NCBI RefSeq assembly: GCF_043678055.1
Contig: NZ_JBHEQA010000001.1
Location: 1,364,001-1,428,000, forward strand
DNA: 64,000 nt
Direction of reading: 5' to 3'
DNA from: Spongiimicrobium salis
GTDB lineage: Bacteria > Bacteroidota > Bacteroidia > Flavobacteriales > Flavobacteriaceae
The notes beneath the pieces are model-generated. The model did no database searches. It was not told where the DNA came from and saw nothing but the letters and a program-made list of their open reading frames with translations. Shown here one piece after another: positions 50,494-61,000 of this stretch; position 1 is the stretch's first letter, and each line of letters starts with the position of its first letter. Made by a program: the position numbers and the translations under genes.

Positions 50494-53346
50494 ATGAAAA
50501 ATAGATTTTTTATCTTTTTCCTCTTATCCGTTGTTTTTAGTGTAGCGCAAACATCAACAGGTGCTGGCGGAGAGATTTTGTCGGCCTTAGAGCAAAAACA
50601 ACAACTCCAATCCAACTCTCTTGTAAAACATATTCCTTTTAAAAATATTGGGCCTACAGTAATGAGTGGACGTGTGGTGGATATTGCCGTAAATCCAGAA
50701 AATCCTATTGAATTTTATGTTGGTTATGCTTCAGGGGGGCTTTGGTATACCAATAATAATGGAACTTCCTTTGAGCCACTTCTAGATGGCTCGGACACAC
50801 AAAATGTAGGGGATATTGCTGTAGACTGGAATTCTGGAACTATTTGGGTCGGCACAGGAGAAAATAATGCTTCCCGCTCTTCTTATGCTGGAATAGGAAT
50901 TCTAAAATCTACGGACAAGGGGAAAACATGGAAAAACATGGGCTTGACCGATTCCCACCATATTGGACGAATCCTGATCAATCCAAAAAATGCCAATGAA
51001 GTTGTGGTCGGGGTTACCGGACATTTATACACTACAAATTCGGAACGTGGAATCTATAAGACCACGGATGGAGGTGTTACTTGGAACAAAACACTATTTA
51101 TTAACGATGCGACCGGAATCATTGATGTTGCCCAAGATCCTGGGAATTTTAACACCTTATATGCAGCTGCTTGGCAAAAAGATCGAAAAGCCTGGGATTT
51201 TATCGGAAATGGCGCAGGATCTGGAATCTACAAGAGTACCGATGCCGGAAGTAGTTGGACCAAAATATCTACTGCGGAAAGCGGCTTCCCTACGGGCGAT
51301 GGCGTTGGGCGAATTGGCCTTGCCGTGTTTGATGAAAACACTGTCTATGCGGTTCACGACAGTCAGTTTAGGCGCGAGAAAGAAGCTACTGCTACAAAGA
51401 AATCGGATGCATTGACCAAGGATGATTTTAAAAGTATGAGCGTGGAGGCCCTGTTGGCATTGGAAGACAAAAAACTGAATACCTATCTAAAAACCAATGG
51501 GTTTCAAGAAAAATATCGTGCGGCCAATGTAAAACAAATGGTTCGTAGCGGTGCAGTTAAACCTGTAGATCTCGCAAAATATCTAGAGAATGCCAACGCC
51601 CTATTATTCGATACTCCCGTAATAGGCGCCGAAGTATACCGAAGCGACGATGCTGGCATCACCTGGAAAAAAATGAATTCCGATTATATAGACGATCTTT
51701 TTTATAGCTACGGCTACTATTTTGCGCAAATCAATGTAGATCCCAGCGATAAGGAGAAAATTTATTTGGCCGGCGTACCCCTTATCGCTTCTGAGGACGG
51801 AGGGAATACGTATACGGTCATCAGCAAGGAAAATGTTCATGCCGATCACCATTCTTTATGGATAAACCCCAGAAGGCCAGGCCATCTGATCAATGGTAAT
51901 GATGGGGGTGTAAATATCACCTATGATAATGGGGCCCACTGGATCAAAAACAATTCTCCTTCTGTAGGGCAATTCTATGACATCAATGTAGATAATGAGA
52001 AGCCCTATAATGTGTATGGGGGTTTACAAGATAACGGGGTATGGAAAGGAGCACATACTGCTGTTGAAAACAGCCGTTGGCACCAGACGGGAAATTACCC
52101 TTGGGAATCCATTATGGGTGGCGACGGAATGCAGGTCCAGATAGATAATCGCAATGCCAACATTGTATATACCGGGTTTCAATTTGGAAATTATTTTCGT
52201 TTGGATTTGGAACATAATAAGCGTACGTATATTCAACCCAAACATGAATTGGGAGAGGCCCCGTATCGCTTTAACTGGCAGACCCCCATTTTGCTGTCTC
52301 CCCACAATCAGGATATTCTGTACTTAGGAGGCAACAAACTGCATCGTTCCCTTGATCAGGGCGATACCTGGGAGGCCATTTCCGATGATCTTACACTTGG
52401 GGCCAAAAAAGGAAACGTAGCCTATGGCACTTTGACTACAATTTCTGAATCTTCTTTTAAATTTGGGGTAATTTATACGGGAAGTGATGACGGTTTAATT
52501 CAGATCACCCAAAATGGAGGAGGTAGCTGGAATACAATTTCCGCAAGCTTACCTCAAGGTTTGTGGGTAAGTCGTGTTGTAGCATCCCAACATCAAAAAG
52601 GAAGAGTGTATGCTACTTTAAATGGATACCGATCGGATGATTTTACCGCCTATGTCTACCGCAGCGATGATTATGGGAAAAATTGGAAACCCATTGCCGC
52701 CAATATTCCCGCTTCTCCAGTGAATGTCATTGTTGAAGACCCTTCCAACGAAGATTTATTATTTGTTGGAACGGATAATGGAGTATATGTATCCTTTAAT
52801 CAAGGAGATTCCTGGGAATTATTTTCCTCTGGCCTGCCCAATGTGGCCGTGCACGATCTTGAGATACAAGCTAGGGATAAGCATCTTTTGGTAGGAACCC
52901 ATGGGCGCAGCATTTATAAAGCGGATATTGCCTACTTACAGCAATTGACTCCCCTTAAATTGAAAGAAGATTTAACGCTCTTTGCTTTGGAAAATATCAA
53001 ATACTCTTCGCGTTGGGGAGAAAGCTTCAGTAGCTGGAGAAAACCGATCACGCCGGGGATGGACATCTCATTTTATACCAATAAAAGTGGTTCCTATACC
53101 ATGAAAGTGAAAACCGTAAAGGGCATTGAGGTCAGTAGCATCACTTTGCAAGCAGATAAGGGCATCAATATTGCTTCCTATGATGTTGCCTTTTCTCCTA
53201 AAGGAAAACTTGCTTATCTAAAAAAGAACAAAAGGAAGTTAACGGAGGCCAAAAATGGAAAAACCTATCTCCCTATAGGCACATATCGTGTTGAGATTTC
53301 GGGAAATGGCAGCAAAGAAATACAAGAATTTGAAATCAAAAAATAG
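50494..53346 (+). CDS. Secreted BNR/sortilin-like beta-propeller protein
   Basis: From ATG 50494 about 950 residues with a Sec signal (MKNRFFIFFLLSVVFSVAQ). Most of the protein is a pair of beta-propellers made of BNR/Asp-box units: STDKGKTWKN, TTDGGVTWNK, STDAGSSWTK, SDDAGITWKK, DQGDTWEA, NGGGSWNT, SDDYGKNWKP and NQGDSWEL. A helical insertion lies around residues 300-360 (SDALTKDDFKSMSVEALLAL). The last ~120 residues are a beta domain ending EISGNGSKEIQEFEIKK. Such proteins are annotated as glycosyl hydrolase or VPS10-like; catalytic residues are not obvious, so binding or hydrolysis is open. No T9SS domain is seen. Confidence 0.85.
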   Translation: MKNRFFIFFLLSVVFSVAQTSTGAGGEILSALEQKQQLQSNSLVKHIPFKNIGPTVMSGRVVDIAVNPENPIEFYVGYASGGLWYTNNNGTSFEPLLDGSDTQNVGDIAVDWNSGTIWVGTGENNASRSSYAGIGILKSTDKGKTWKNMGLTDSHHIGRILINPKNANEVVVGVTGHLYTTNSERGIYKTTDGGVTWNKTLFINDATGIIDVAQDPGNFNTLYAAAWQKDRKAWDFIGNGAGSGIYKSTDAGSSWTKISTAESGFPTGDGVGRIGLAVFDENTVYAVHDSQFRREKEATATKKSDALTKDDFKSMSVEALLALEDKKLNTYLKTNGFQEKYRAANVKQMVRSGAVKPVDLAKYLENANALLFDTPVIGAEVYRSDDAGITWKKMNSDYIDDLFYSYGYYFAQINVDPSDKEKIYLAGVPLIASEDGGNTYTVISKENVHADHHSLWINPRRPGHLINGNDGGVNITYDNGAHWIKNNSPSVGQFYDINVDNEKPYNVYGGLQDNGVWKGAHTAVENSRWHQTGNYPWESIMGGDGMQVQIDNRNANIVYTGFQFGNYFRLDLEHNKRTYIQPKHELGEAPYRFNWQTPILLSPHNQDILYLGGNKLHRSLDQGDTWEAISDDLTLGAKKGNVAYGTLTTISESSFKFGVIYTGSDDGLIQITQNGGGSWNTISASLPQGLWVSRVVASQHQKGRVYATLNGYRSDDFTAYVYRSDDYGKNWKPIAANIPASPVNVIVEDPSNEDLLFVGTDNGVYVSFNQGDSWELFSSGLPNVAVHDLEIQARDKHLLVGTHGRSIYKADIAYLQQLTPLKLKEDLTLFALENIKYSSRWGESFSSWRKPITPGMDISFYTNKSGSYTMKVKTVKGIEVSSITLQADKGINIASYDVAFSPKGKLAYLKKNKRKLTEAKNGKTYLPIGTYRVEISGNGSKEIQEFEIKK

Positions 53347-53372
53347 CTTTTTTTACGAGAATCGCTAAAAAT

Positions 53373-53402
53373 AGAAAAACAGACCATTGAGTCTGTTTTT
53401 CT
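53373..53402 (+). terminator. Intrinsic terminator after the BNR gene
   Basis: AGAAAAACAGAC and GTCTGTTTTTCT pair perfectly over 12 bp with a 6-nt loop, followed by a T-run. Confidence 0.9.
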
Positions 53403-53633
53403 ATTTTTATTCGTATTCCATCATTGGAAGACTTCGGATTTCAATCTTCATTTCATCGATAAAACGGCATACTCCTTTAAATCAGCGGGTTTTTCTACGA
53501 AGCTACAAACCGTCTGGTCGGAATTTTTAACTTGCTATGAATAAGACTTTTTTGGAGGTATTCGACCAAAAACCTTTTTCAAGGCTGTAACGTTCCCATA
53601 TCTTGCACGTCCTATCCGTAAAACAAGATCAAT

Positions 53634-53885
53634 ATGCATGCAATATGTTCTTCTTGCGGTTCCCAAAAAATAGTATCTGATTTATCCATTGTTGACTATG
53701 GCGATTACGGGCAAAAACTGCAACTATCCATTGAAACCCACAAAAACCCAAAAGCCTTTTTATTCAAGGGGATTAGCAAACATCCTTTAAAGGCTATCGT
53801 ATGTTGTGATTGTGGACAGGTAGATTTAAAAATTGAAAATGTGGCAGAGCTCTGGGAAAACCATTTAAAAAGAAGTAAAAGTTAG
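53634..53885 (+). CDS. Small double-CxxC zinc-ribbon protein
   Basis: 83 residues. Two knuckles, MHAICSSCGSQKIV and AIVCCDCGQVDLKI, about 55 residues apart, fit a zinc ribbon. Between them lies a short strand-rich part with DYGDYGQKLQLSIE. No partner domain or signal peptide. It precedes the M28 peptidase gene by 57 bp. Role unknown, perhaps nucleic-acid or protein binding. Confidence 0.68.
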   Translation: MHAICSSCGSQKIVSDLSIVDYGDYGQKLQLSIETHKNPKAFLFKGISKHPLKAIVCCDCGQVDLKIENVAELWENHLKRSKS

Positions 53886-53942
53886 CTTTCTAGAGGGAAT
53901 AGTGTTATTTTGTTTTTTGTAACACCAAAACAAACCCATGTT

Positions 53943-55661
53943 ATGCGTTCAACGCTTTTTTATGTAGTACTACTGCTTCTTTTGGTACAGTGTGCAGAAA
54001 AAGAACCAATAGCAAATAGCACTGCCGATTACTTTGATCTTATCCGGGCAGAATTCAAAGGTGAAACTGCCTATGAAACCACGGCTTTTGTGGAACAGTT
54101 TTGGAGAGTAGTGGGAAACGATGGTTTTAACAAGAGTATTTATACAATCGAAACCAAGCTAAAAGAAGCGGGTTACGTGTTGGAATCCAATGCTGCTCCT
54201 GCAAATCGTCTAATTTATAGGATTGAAAAAAGAGCCTTAAAAAACCCCACTTGGGAACCTGTGGATGGCAAGTTATCCATCCTTGGACAAGAAACTCCCT
54301 TATTAGAATTTGCTTCCAATAGAAACATGATCTACCTCAACTCCCCGTCCACTCCTAAGGAAGGTGTACAGGCCGAAGTTGTTTTCCTTGAAAACCCTGA
54401 AGCCATAGATGTATTGGATGTTAAAGGAAAAATTGTCTTTGCAGAATTTGGCGCGAGAAGCATTTATCGTAAAAGTATGGCCAAAGGAGCATTGGGCCTT
54501 ATGACGTATAACAATCCAAGTTACCTACAGCCAGAAAAGAATACTACTTCTATTCAATTTAGGGCTTTTCCCTATGCAAAGGATGCTACATTTTGGGGGA
54601 TTGCACTATCGTATGCCGCCAAAGAGAAATTAAAGGAAGCCCTTAGCAAAGGCTCCGTAACTGCAGCCGTACAATTACACACCAAAAGCTACATATCAGA
54701 AGAACTCACCATTATTGCAGAAGTCAAAGGATCGGCCCTGCCCGAACAGCGTTTGGTTTTTAGTGCGCATGTGCAAGAACCGGGTGCAAATGACAATGCA
54801 ACTGGGGTAGGTACGCAATTGGAAATGGCGCAAATTACTGCTCAATTGCTCCAGACAGGAAAAATTGATGCAAAGCGCAGTCTTACCTTTCTATGGGGCG
54901 ATGAAATAATTTCTACCAGACGGTATATTCAAGAAGACTCCTTACGCGCTTCCCAGATAAAATGGGGCATCAGCCTTGATATGGTCGGGGAAAACACGGC
55001 CTTGACCGGAGGTTCTTTTTTAATTGAAAAAATGCCCGATCCCAGTGCGATTTGGACTAGGGGCAAGGATAAACATTCCGAATGGGGAGGGGATGTCATG
55101 TCCTTGGAAGATATGAAACCCCATTATTTAAACGATTTTATCATTCAGAATCTTAAAAATCAAGGAGAATATGCAAGGTGGGAGGTAAATACCAATCCTT
55201 TTGAGGGAGGAAGTGATCACACTCCCTTTTTAGATGCCAATATTCCCGGGCTATTGCTCTGGCACTTTACCGATCAATTCTACCATACCGATAATGATCG
55301 TCTGGACAAGGTTTCAAAGGCCACTATGGTGAACGTGGGTACCGGAGCTTTGGCAAGTGCCCTTACTTTAATCAATGCCGATAGTGAATCTGCCTTGAAC
55401 ATTTTGGAATTGCTGGAAGAACAGGCAAGTACACGTCTAAAAACGGAATTTGACCTCAGCTTAGCTGCTGTCTCCAATGGCAACATGGTGGCCAATGAGA
55501 TGAAGATTCTCGAAGCATGGACCGATTGGTATAAAAAGTCGTTCGCTACAATAAAGGATATGGAGGTACTCCCTACTGCCGTTTTGGACGATGCCATTCT
55601 CAAAGCAGAGGGGAAGTTGGAATCCGAAGTTCAGCAATTCTATATAAAGCTTCAGAATTAA
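53943..55661 (+). CDS. M28 family zinc peptidase, lipoprotein
   Basis: 572 residues from ATG 53943, with a lipoprotein signal (MRSTLFYVVLLLLLVQCAEK). A PA-like insert lies at about 120-210. Metal ligands of M28: FSAHVQEPGANDNATGVG (His, Asp), the acidic pair site reduced to FLWGDEIISTRRYI, LDMVGENTAL (Asp/Glu) and the His in HFTDQFYHTDNDRLDKVSK. GGSDHTPFLDANIPGLLLW is typical. It cleaves N-terminal residues or peptides outside the cytoplasm. The usual Glu-Glu site reads Asp-Glu here; catalytic competence is likely but not certain. Confidence 0.88.
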   Translation: MRSTLFYVVLLLLLVQCAEKEPIANSTADYFDLIRAEFKGETAYETTAFVEQFWRVVGNDGFNKSIYTIETKLKEAGYVLESNAAPANRLIYRIEKRALKNPTWEPVDGKLSILGQETPLLEFASNRNMIYLNSPSTPKEGVQAEVVFLENPEAIDVLDVKGKIVFAEFGARSIYRKSMAKGALGLMTYNNPSYLQPEKNTTSIQFRAFPYAKDATFWGIALSYAAKEKLKEALSKGSVTAAVQLHTKSYISEELTIIAEVKGSALPEQRLVFSAHVQEPGANDNATGVGTQLEMAQITAQLLQTGKIDAKRSLTFLWGDEIISTRRYIQEDSLRASQIKWGISLDMVGENTALTGGSFLIEKMPDPSAIWTRGKDKHSEWGGDVMSLEDMKPHYLNDFIIQNLKNQGEYARWEVNTNPFEGGSDHTPFLDANIPGLLLWHFTDQFYHTDNDRLDKVSKATMVNVGTGALASALTLINADSESALNILELLEEQASTRLKTEFDLSLAAVSNGNMVANEMKILEAWTDWYKKSFATIKDMEVLPTAVLDDAILKAEGKLESEVQQFYIKLQN

Positions 55662-55898
55662 TCTCTAATGCAGGGTAGGACCCCTCCCCAAATATGATCA
55701 AAAATACCCATAACACTTTTTTCGTAGAAATTCGGGTATTCGACCCATGGGTCGGTCCTGAAAATCTAAAATAGAAAGCACTATCCTAATATTATCCTTG
55801 GCCCTTCAGAAAATTTCGATAAAGTGCCCTTTTTTAAGCCATTTTCCACCTGATAAGTATTTCCTCAAACCAGATAGTCTGTAAAAGACAACCTATTA

Positions 55899-56864
55899 TC
55901 ACTTCCCAATATGAAATAAAGCATCCCCTTGATTGACCACGGCCTGATGGTTAATGCAAAATACGTAACCATCATAAGGCGCTTTAATATTCTTGCTCTT
56001 TTTTGCCGCGGTATCCGCAACAGTGCCCATAATATCCCCTTTCTTAAAACCACTACCATTGGTGATTTTGGGGATGAACATTCCCGCCGTTGGCGCTCTG
56101 AGCCATTTTCGCTGCTCCAAATGGATGGTGACGCTTCGCTCTAAATATTGGAATTTGGTCTTGGCGATCATCTTAAAATGTTGAAGCACATTTAAAATCC
56201 CCTGCATTCCTTCCAAAATTGCATATTCATCAAAACGCATGCTCTCTCCCGCCTCATATACTATGGTGGGTTTCCCAAAACTATGGGCAGCATTTCTAAA
56301 AGAACCTTTAATCAATTTAGAAGAGAAGGAAAAAGGCGCATTAAAAACCTCAGCGATTTCTTGGCTCATTTCATCTCCACTGGTATAGCGGGTCTGGGGG
56401 AAATTATGTCGCTGTGCCCCTCCTGTATGCAGATCAATACCAAAATCTACTTGAGAGAGCACTTCCTGTGTATAATGATAGGCCATTCTACTGGCCATAG
56501 AACCCAATCTTGTTCCTGGAAAGCTACGGTTTACGTCCTTTCCATCCGGAACATCCCTGGAAAAGTGGATGAATCCAAAAACGTTCAATAAAGGCACTAC
56601 GATAACCGCTCCGCGTTTTAGGGAAAACCGTTTTTCCTCCAACATTCTTCGGACAATTTCAATACCGTTGATCTCATCGCCGTGCAATCCTGCCTGAATC
56701 AATAGGGTAGGTCCTGGTGCCTTGGCATTAAAAACATAGATGGGAATATCGATCTGGGTTCCCGTAGGCAATTGATCAATATTGATATGCACTAATTTTT
56801 GTTCTCCCGTAGCTACTTTTTCTCCGCGAATGACAATTTCTTTATTTTCTTCTTCGACCTCCAT
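55899..56864 (-). CDS. Succinylglutamate desuccinylase/aspartoacylase family zinc hydrolase
   Basis: About 321 residues from ATG 56864 (MEVEEENKEIVIRGEKVATG); an earlier ATG at 56876 is possible, and either overlaps the 3' end of the RimK gene. The zinc site motifs are LIQAGLHGDEINGIEIV (His, Glu) and VDFGIDLHTGGAQRHNFPQ (His), with the substrate-Arg region FPGTRLGSMASRMAY. The C-terminal ~90 residues form a beta domain (WLRAPTAGMFIPKI; APYDGYVFCINHQAVV). The family removes acyl or amino-acid groups from peptide-like amides. Overlap with rimK suggests the pair work on the same substrate. Confidence 0.9.
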   Translation of the reverse strand: MEVEEENKEIVIRGEKVATGEQKLVHINIDQLPTGTQIDIPIYVFNAKAPGPTLLIQAGLHGDEINGIEIVRRMLEEKRFSLKRGAVIVVPLLNVFGFIHFSRDVPDGKDVNRSFPGTRLGSMASRMAYHYTQEVLSQVDFGIDLHTGGAQRHNFPQTRYTSGDEMSQEIAEVFNAPFSFSSKLIKGSFRNAAHSFGKPTIVYEAGESMRFDEYAILEGMQGILNVLQHFKMIAKTKFQYLERSVTIHLEQRKWLRAPTAGMFIPKITNGSGFKKGDIMGTVADTAAKKSKNIKAPYDGYVFCINHQAVVNQGDALFHIGK

Positions 56865-57732
56865 TTTTCTCCACAAACTTTATAATTTCTTTTGCGATAT
56901 TGATTCCTGTTGCTGCTTCTATTCCCTGTAGTCCTGGAGAAGCGTTTACTTCTATCAACAAGGGTCCTTTTTTAGATCGTATTAAATCTACTCCGGCAAC
57001 GCCAAGACCTAAGTATTTTACCGCTCTCAAGGCAATCTGTTCTTCCTTGGGCGTAGGTTTAATGGCCTGCGTCTCTCCTCCCCGATGCACATTAGATCGA
57101 AATTCCTCTGCTTCACTTATACGCTTCATTGCTGCCACGACTTTATTCCCCACCACAAAAATGCGGATATCTTCTCCATTGGCCTCCGGAATGTACTTTT
57201 GAATCAGGATACTGGTATCCATCTTATAAAAGGTATCAATTATGGATTTTGCGGACTTTTTGGTCTCGGCCAAAATTACGCCTAGACCATGGGTGCCTTC
57301 CTGAAGTTTAATGATGACCGGTGTGCCTCCCAGAATTTCGATCTGTTGTTTAATATTATCCGGGTTTATAGAAAATACGGTTTCTGGAATGGGAATCCCT
57401 TTTCTCGCCATGATCTGCAAGGTACGCACCTTATTTCTCGCTCTGGTAATCCCTAAGGAACGCGCCGTACTAAAAATCCCGTTCATTTCAAATTGCTTTA
57501 CAATAGCAGCGCCATGACGGGTTACTTTGGCCCCTATTCGAGGAATAATAGCATCGAACTCATGAGTAACATCTTCGTCTCCCAATAGAATTTGAGGCTT
57601 TCCAACCCCTAATTTTACGGAGCACTTGGTATGATCTACCAATTCCACATAATGTCCCAATTTTTCTGCTTCTTCCGCTATCCGCTTTGTGGAATATACA
57701 TTCATGCTCACAGACAACAAGCCAATATCCAT
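56842..57732 (-). CDS. rimK: RimK family alpha-L-glutamate ligase
   Basis: 296 residues, ATP-grasp ligase that adds glutamate residues to the C-terminus of ribosomal protein S6 or to a similar acceptor. Segments: IGLLSVSMNVYSTKRIAEEA, PRIGAKVTRHGAAIVKQFE, FSTARSLGITRARNKVRTLQ, the ATP-binding loop PVIIKLQEGTHGLGVILAE, FVVGNKVVAAMKRIS and the metal site IEVNASPGLQGIE. Translated ahead of and overlapping the aspartoacylase-family gene by about 23-35 nt. The acceptor protein cannot be named from the sequence. Confidence 0.9.
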   Translation of the reverse strand: MDIGLLSVSMNVYSTKRIAEEAEKLGHYVELVDHTKCSVKLGVGKPQILLGDEDVTHEFDAIIPRIGAKVTRHGAAIVKQFEMNGIFSTARSLGITRARNKVRTLQIMARKGIPIPETVFSINPDNIKQQIEILGGTPVIIKLQEGTHGLGVILAETKKSAKSIIDTFYKMDTSILIQKYIPEANGEDIRIFVVGNKVVAAMKRISEAEEFRSNVHRGGETQAIKPTPKEEQIALRAVKYLGLGVAGVDLIRSKKGPLLIEVNASPGLQGIEAATGINIAKEIIKFVEKNGGRRRK

Positions 57733-58017
57733 GACAAATTTTCTTTGATTTATTGGTATGTAATATCGCGTAAAAATTACAATCGGACTAATTCATAAGA
57801 TATATTTTGAACCTAAATGCCCTTTTTTTACCAAATGCTATTCAGAAAGGCCATTCCATACAGAAATGACTACCATTTATAAAAAACCTCCATTCCTTCT
57901 ATTCAATTGAAGATATCTTCAGGGGGTAAAATCAGTCGTACGAACATTCCTATTCGCAGTATTTCGTACATCTAATTGATTTATTTCCATTACCTTAGAT
58001 TACAATCATCTTGATTT

Positions 58018-61000
58018 ATGCGCTTTCTGATCAGTTCTTTCTTTTGCTTCTACACCGCCTGTTCCGTTCTTCAGGCACAAGAAGAACCCACGCTTTTTTT
58101 TTCAGCGATTAGAGAAGAGCTTTTTAATGGATGGATTTCTTCCATCACCCAGGATTCCAAAGGATTTATTTGGGTAGGAACCCAGGATGGGCTTCATCGG
58201 TATGATGGCTATCAATTTGAGGTGCTTCGGAATTCTCCCGAAAAACCTCAATCCCTAAGTGCTAATTGGATACAGGATATTGCAATAGATGCCAATGACG
58301 ATTATTGGTTGGCTACATTTGGAAGCGGGGTGACCAAGTTCTCTCCTAAAACAATGAGCTTTCTCGATTTTTCCAAAGACAGTACGCATACGTCCCCGGC
58401 GAAATTATCATCTGGCGTCACGCCTTTGGGAAGAGAGCATATAATGAGTGCTACTGATGAAGGCTTTGTTCTTTTCAACATAAAAACCCATGCTTCACAA
58501 TATTTGGGAATAGGGTCTTATGAATCCCATATGACCGCCAACGATAAGGAAATATGGCTTAGTGATAAACAAAGGCGTTTATTTCATTACACTTTAGAAA
58601 CGCAACGGCTGGAACTATATCATACCTTTGATACTCCCGTTAAATTTTTACACTATATTCCAGAAATAGGGTTGGTGGTAGGCTTTGATGATACGTTAAC
58701 GCTCTTTGAAGAAGGTAGTACCAAAAAAGAAATTACTACTGAAGAAGCCATTACACGATTCACAACAGATGGTAAGGGCAATTATATCGTAGGGTCGGCA
58801 AATCATCTGTTCCGGTTTTATCCAAAATCGTTTAGCCTGGAGAAACTACAAACGGATTTTGATATTTCCCAATTCAATATTGAAACACTATTTCTCGATA
58901 AAGAAGGCAATCTATGGATAGGCACACATAAGGGTCTTTATAAGGAAAAGAAATTCAATCGTGCTTTTTTACCCAAGAAAATCGACCTTCATGCCAGGCG
59001 TATCATTAAAAGGAACAAAAGTCTCTATATAGGTGGTTTTAAAGGCCTATTCAAAGTTGAAGAAGACAAGGTAACCCCTCTCTTATCCAAGGGTATTCTT
59101 TCTATGTTAAAAGTAGGCGATACCCTCTATAGTAGCGGAAGTGATGCCGAAGTGTATCAATTTATAAATGATAGCTTAAAGACGACCATCCCCCTTGCTC
59201 AAAATCCGAACAAAAAACTTCGTGCCATGGGTCTGGCCATGGACAAACAGCAACGTCTTTGGGTAGGTTCTTGGGAAGGCTTGCATATTTTTGATAAAAC
59301 CCATAAACTGCTCAAATTTATTCCATTGGATACTGGATTTGACTCCAAAGAAGCAAAAATCATCAATATCTATATTGACCGTAAAGATCGGTTATGGATC
59401 ATTACCTCTGCCTATGGACTCTTTAAAATTGCCAATGTCTCTTCGTTGGTCGCAGAAGAAGTGGCAGATAAGATCATAAACTATAAAAGTGTAAAAGGGG
59501 ATAAAAACGCCCTCACTTGTGATATTATAACCTCTTTGGGAGAAGATGAGCAGGGTCAGATGTGGTTTGGTACCGATATTGGCGTACTCCAGTATCAAGA
59601 AGAAAGCGATGATTTTACCCGCCTTCAATATGAGGGAAGATTATTTGACAAAAAAGTAATGTCGCTCCGAAACAGTGGCGATGAAAACTTATGGATTACC
59701 ACCATACATGATGGTATTTTCAAATACAATAGTAAAGACAAAACAATACAACACTTTACGAAAAATGATGGACTTATTTCCAATGCCTTTCTGTATAGCT
59801 CCGGTTTTTTTGACAATAATACGCGCATGCTTTACTTTGGAACCGATGAGGGTGTACAACAAATAGATGTCTCTCGATCTTTCGCACAACAAGAAGCCAA
59901 AGCCCCGGTCATTACGGCCTTTACCATAAACGGTGCAGATGAAACTACCGAAATCCCTGCATATAGAGCCCCTTTTCTAGAAAAGGTATCGCTTGCCTCG
60001 GACCAAAATGATTTTTCAGTTGATTTCTCTGCAATGGATTATACCAATCCAGATAAAATACGCTATTCTTATCGCCTAAATACGTCGGATTGGCGCCTCG
60101 CGGATTTGCAAACCGCCTATTTCACAAATGTTCCCTACGGCAATCATGTCCTAAGCGTAAAAACCATACATGATGGTATTAGCAATAACGCAAGTGTCTC
60201 AAAATTGAATATTTATATAAAACCTCCTTGGTATCTAAGCTCCGTTGCAAAAATATTATACTTCCTTTTTTGTATTGGAGGTGTTATTGGGATATATACC
60301 TATCTCAAATGGCGCTGGAAAATGAAATTTAATCTTCAACTAAAAGAAGAAGAAGCAACCCGTTTTAGAAAATTGAACGACTTTAAATCTAATCTTTATA
60401 CCAATATTGCCCACGAATTCAAGACACCTTTAACCCTTATTTCCGGACCCGTAAATCATAAATTGCAGGAAGAAGATATCAGCGATGCTGACTTTGACAA
60501 TTTCTCCATGGTAAAACGCAATACGGAGCGCTTGACCTCCCTAATTGATCAGGTTTTAGAATTGGCCAAGTTGGAAAATGGCAAATTACAATTGCAATTG
60601 ACAAAAGGAAATCTAGGCTTATTTTTACATCATCTTTCCCAATCTTTTGAATATCAGGCAGGTCTAAAAGAAATTGACTATACCATTAAAATTCATTCCA
60701 TGGAAGAAGAGGTATACGATGCTGATATCATTGAAAAAATAAGCACCAACCTCCTCTCCAATGCCTTTAAATATTGTCCGAAAAACGGCCAATGTCACTT
60801 TCTTGCCACCAAAAATGGAGCTCAATTTCAAATTCATGTAAAAAATAGCACTCAAGAGGGCACGCAAATAAACCTGGACAAATTATTTACTCGTTTTTAT
60901 CAAGAAGATAGTTATGCGGAAGGCGTGGGAGTGGGACTTGCCCTGGTCAAAGAATTGGTGGATTTTTATGAGGGCAGCATAGCTGTAAATATGGAAAAAG

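Noticed and set aside
53441..53467. TTTCATCGAT near 53450 as another member of the TTCATCGA regulon
   Set aside because: Only a single box, no partner at 21 bp and no good -7 element at the matching distance; may be chance.
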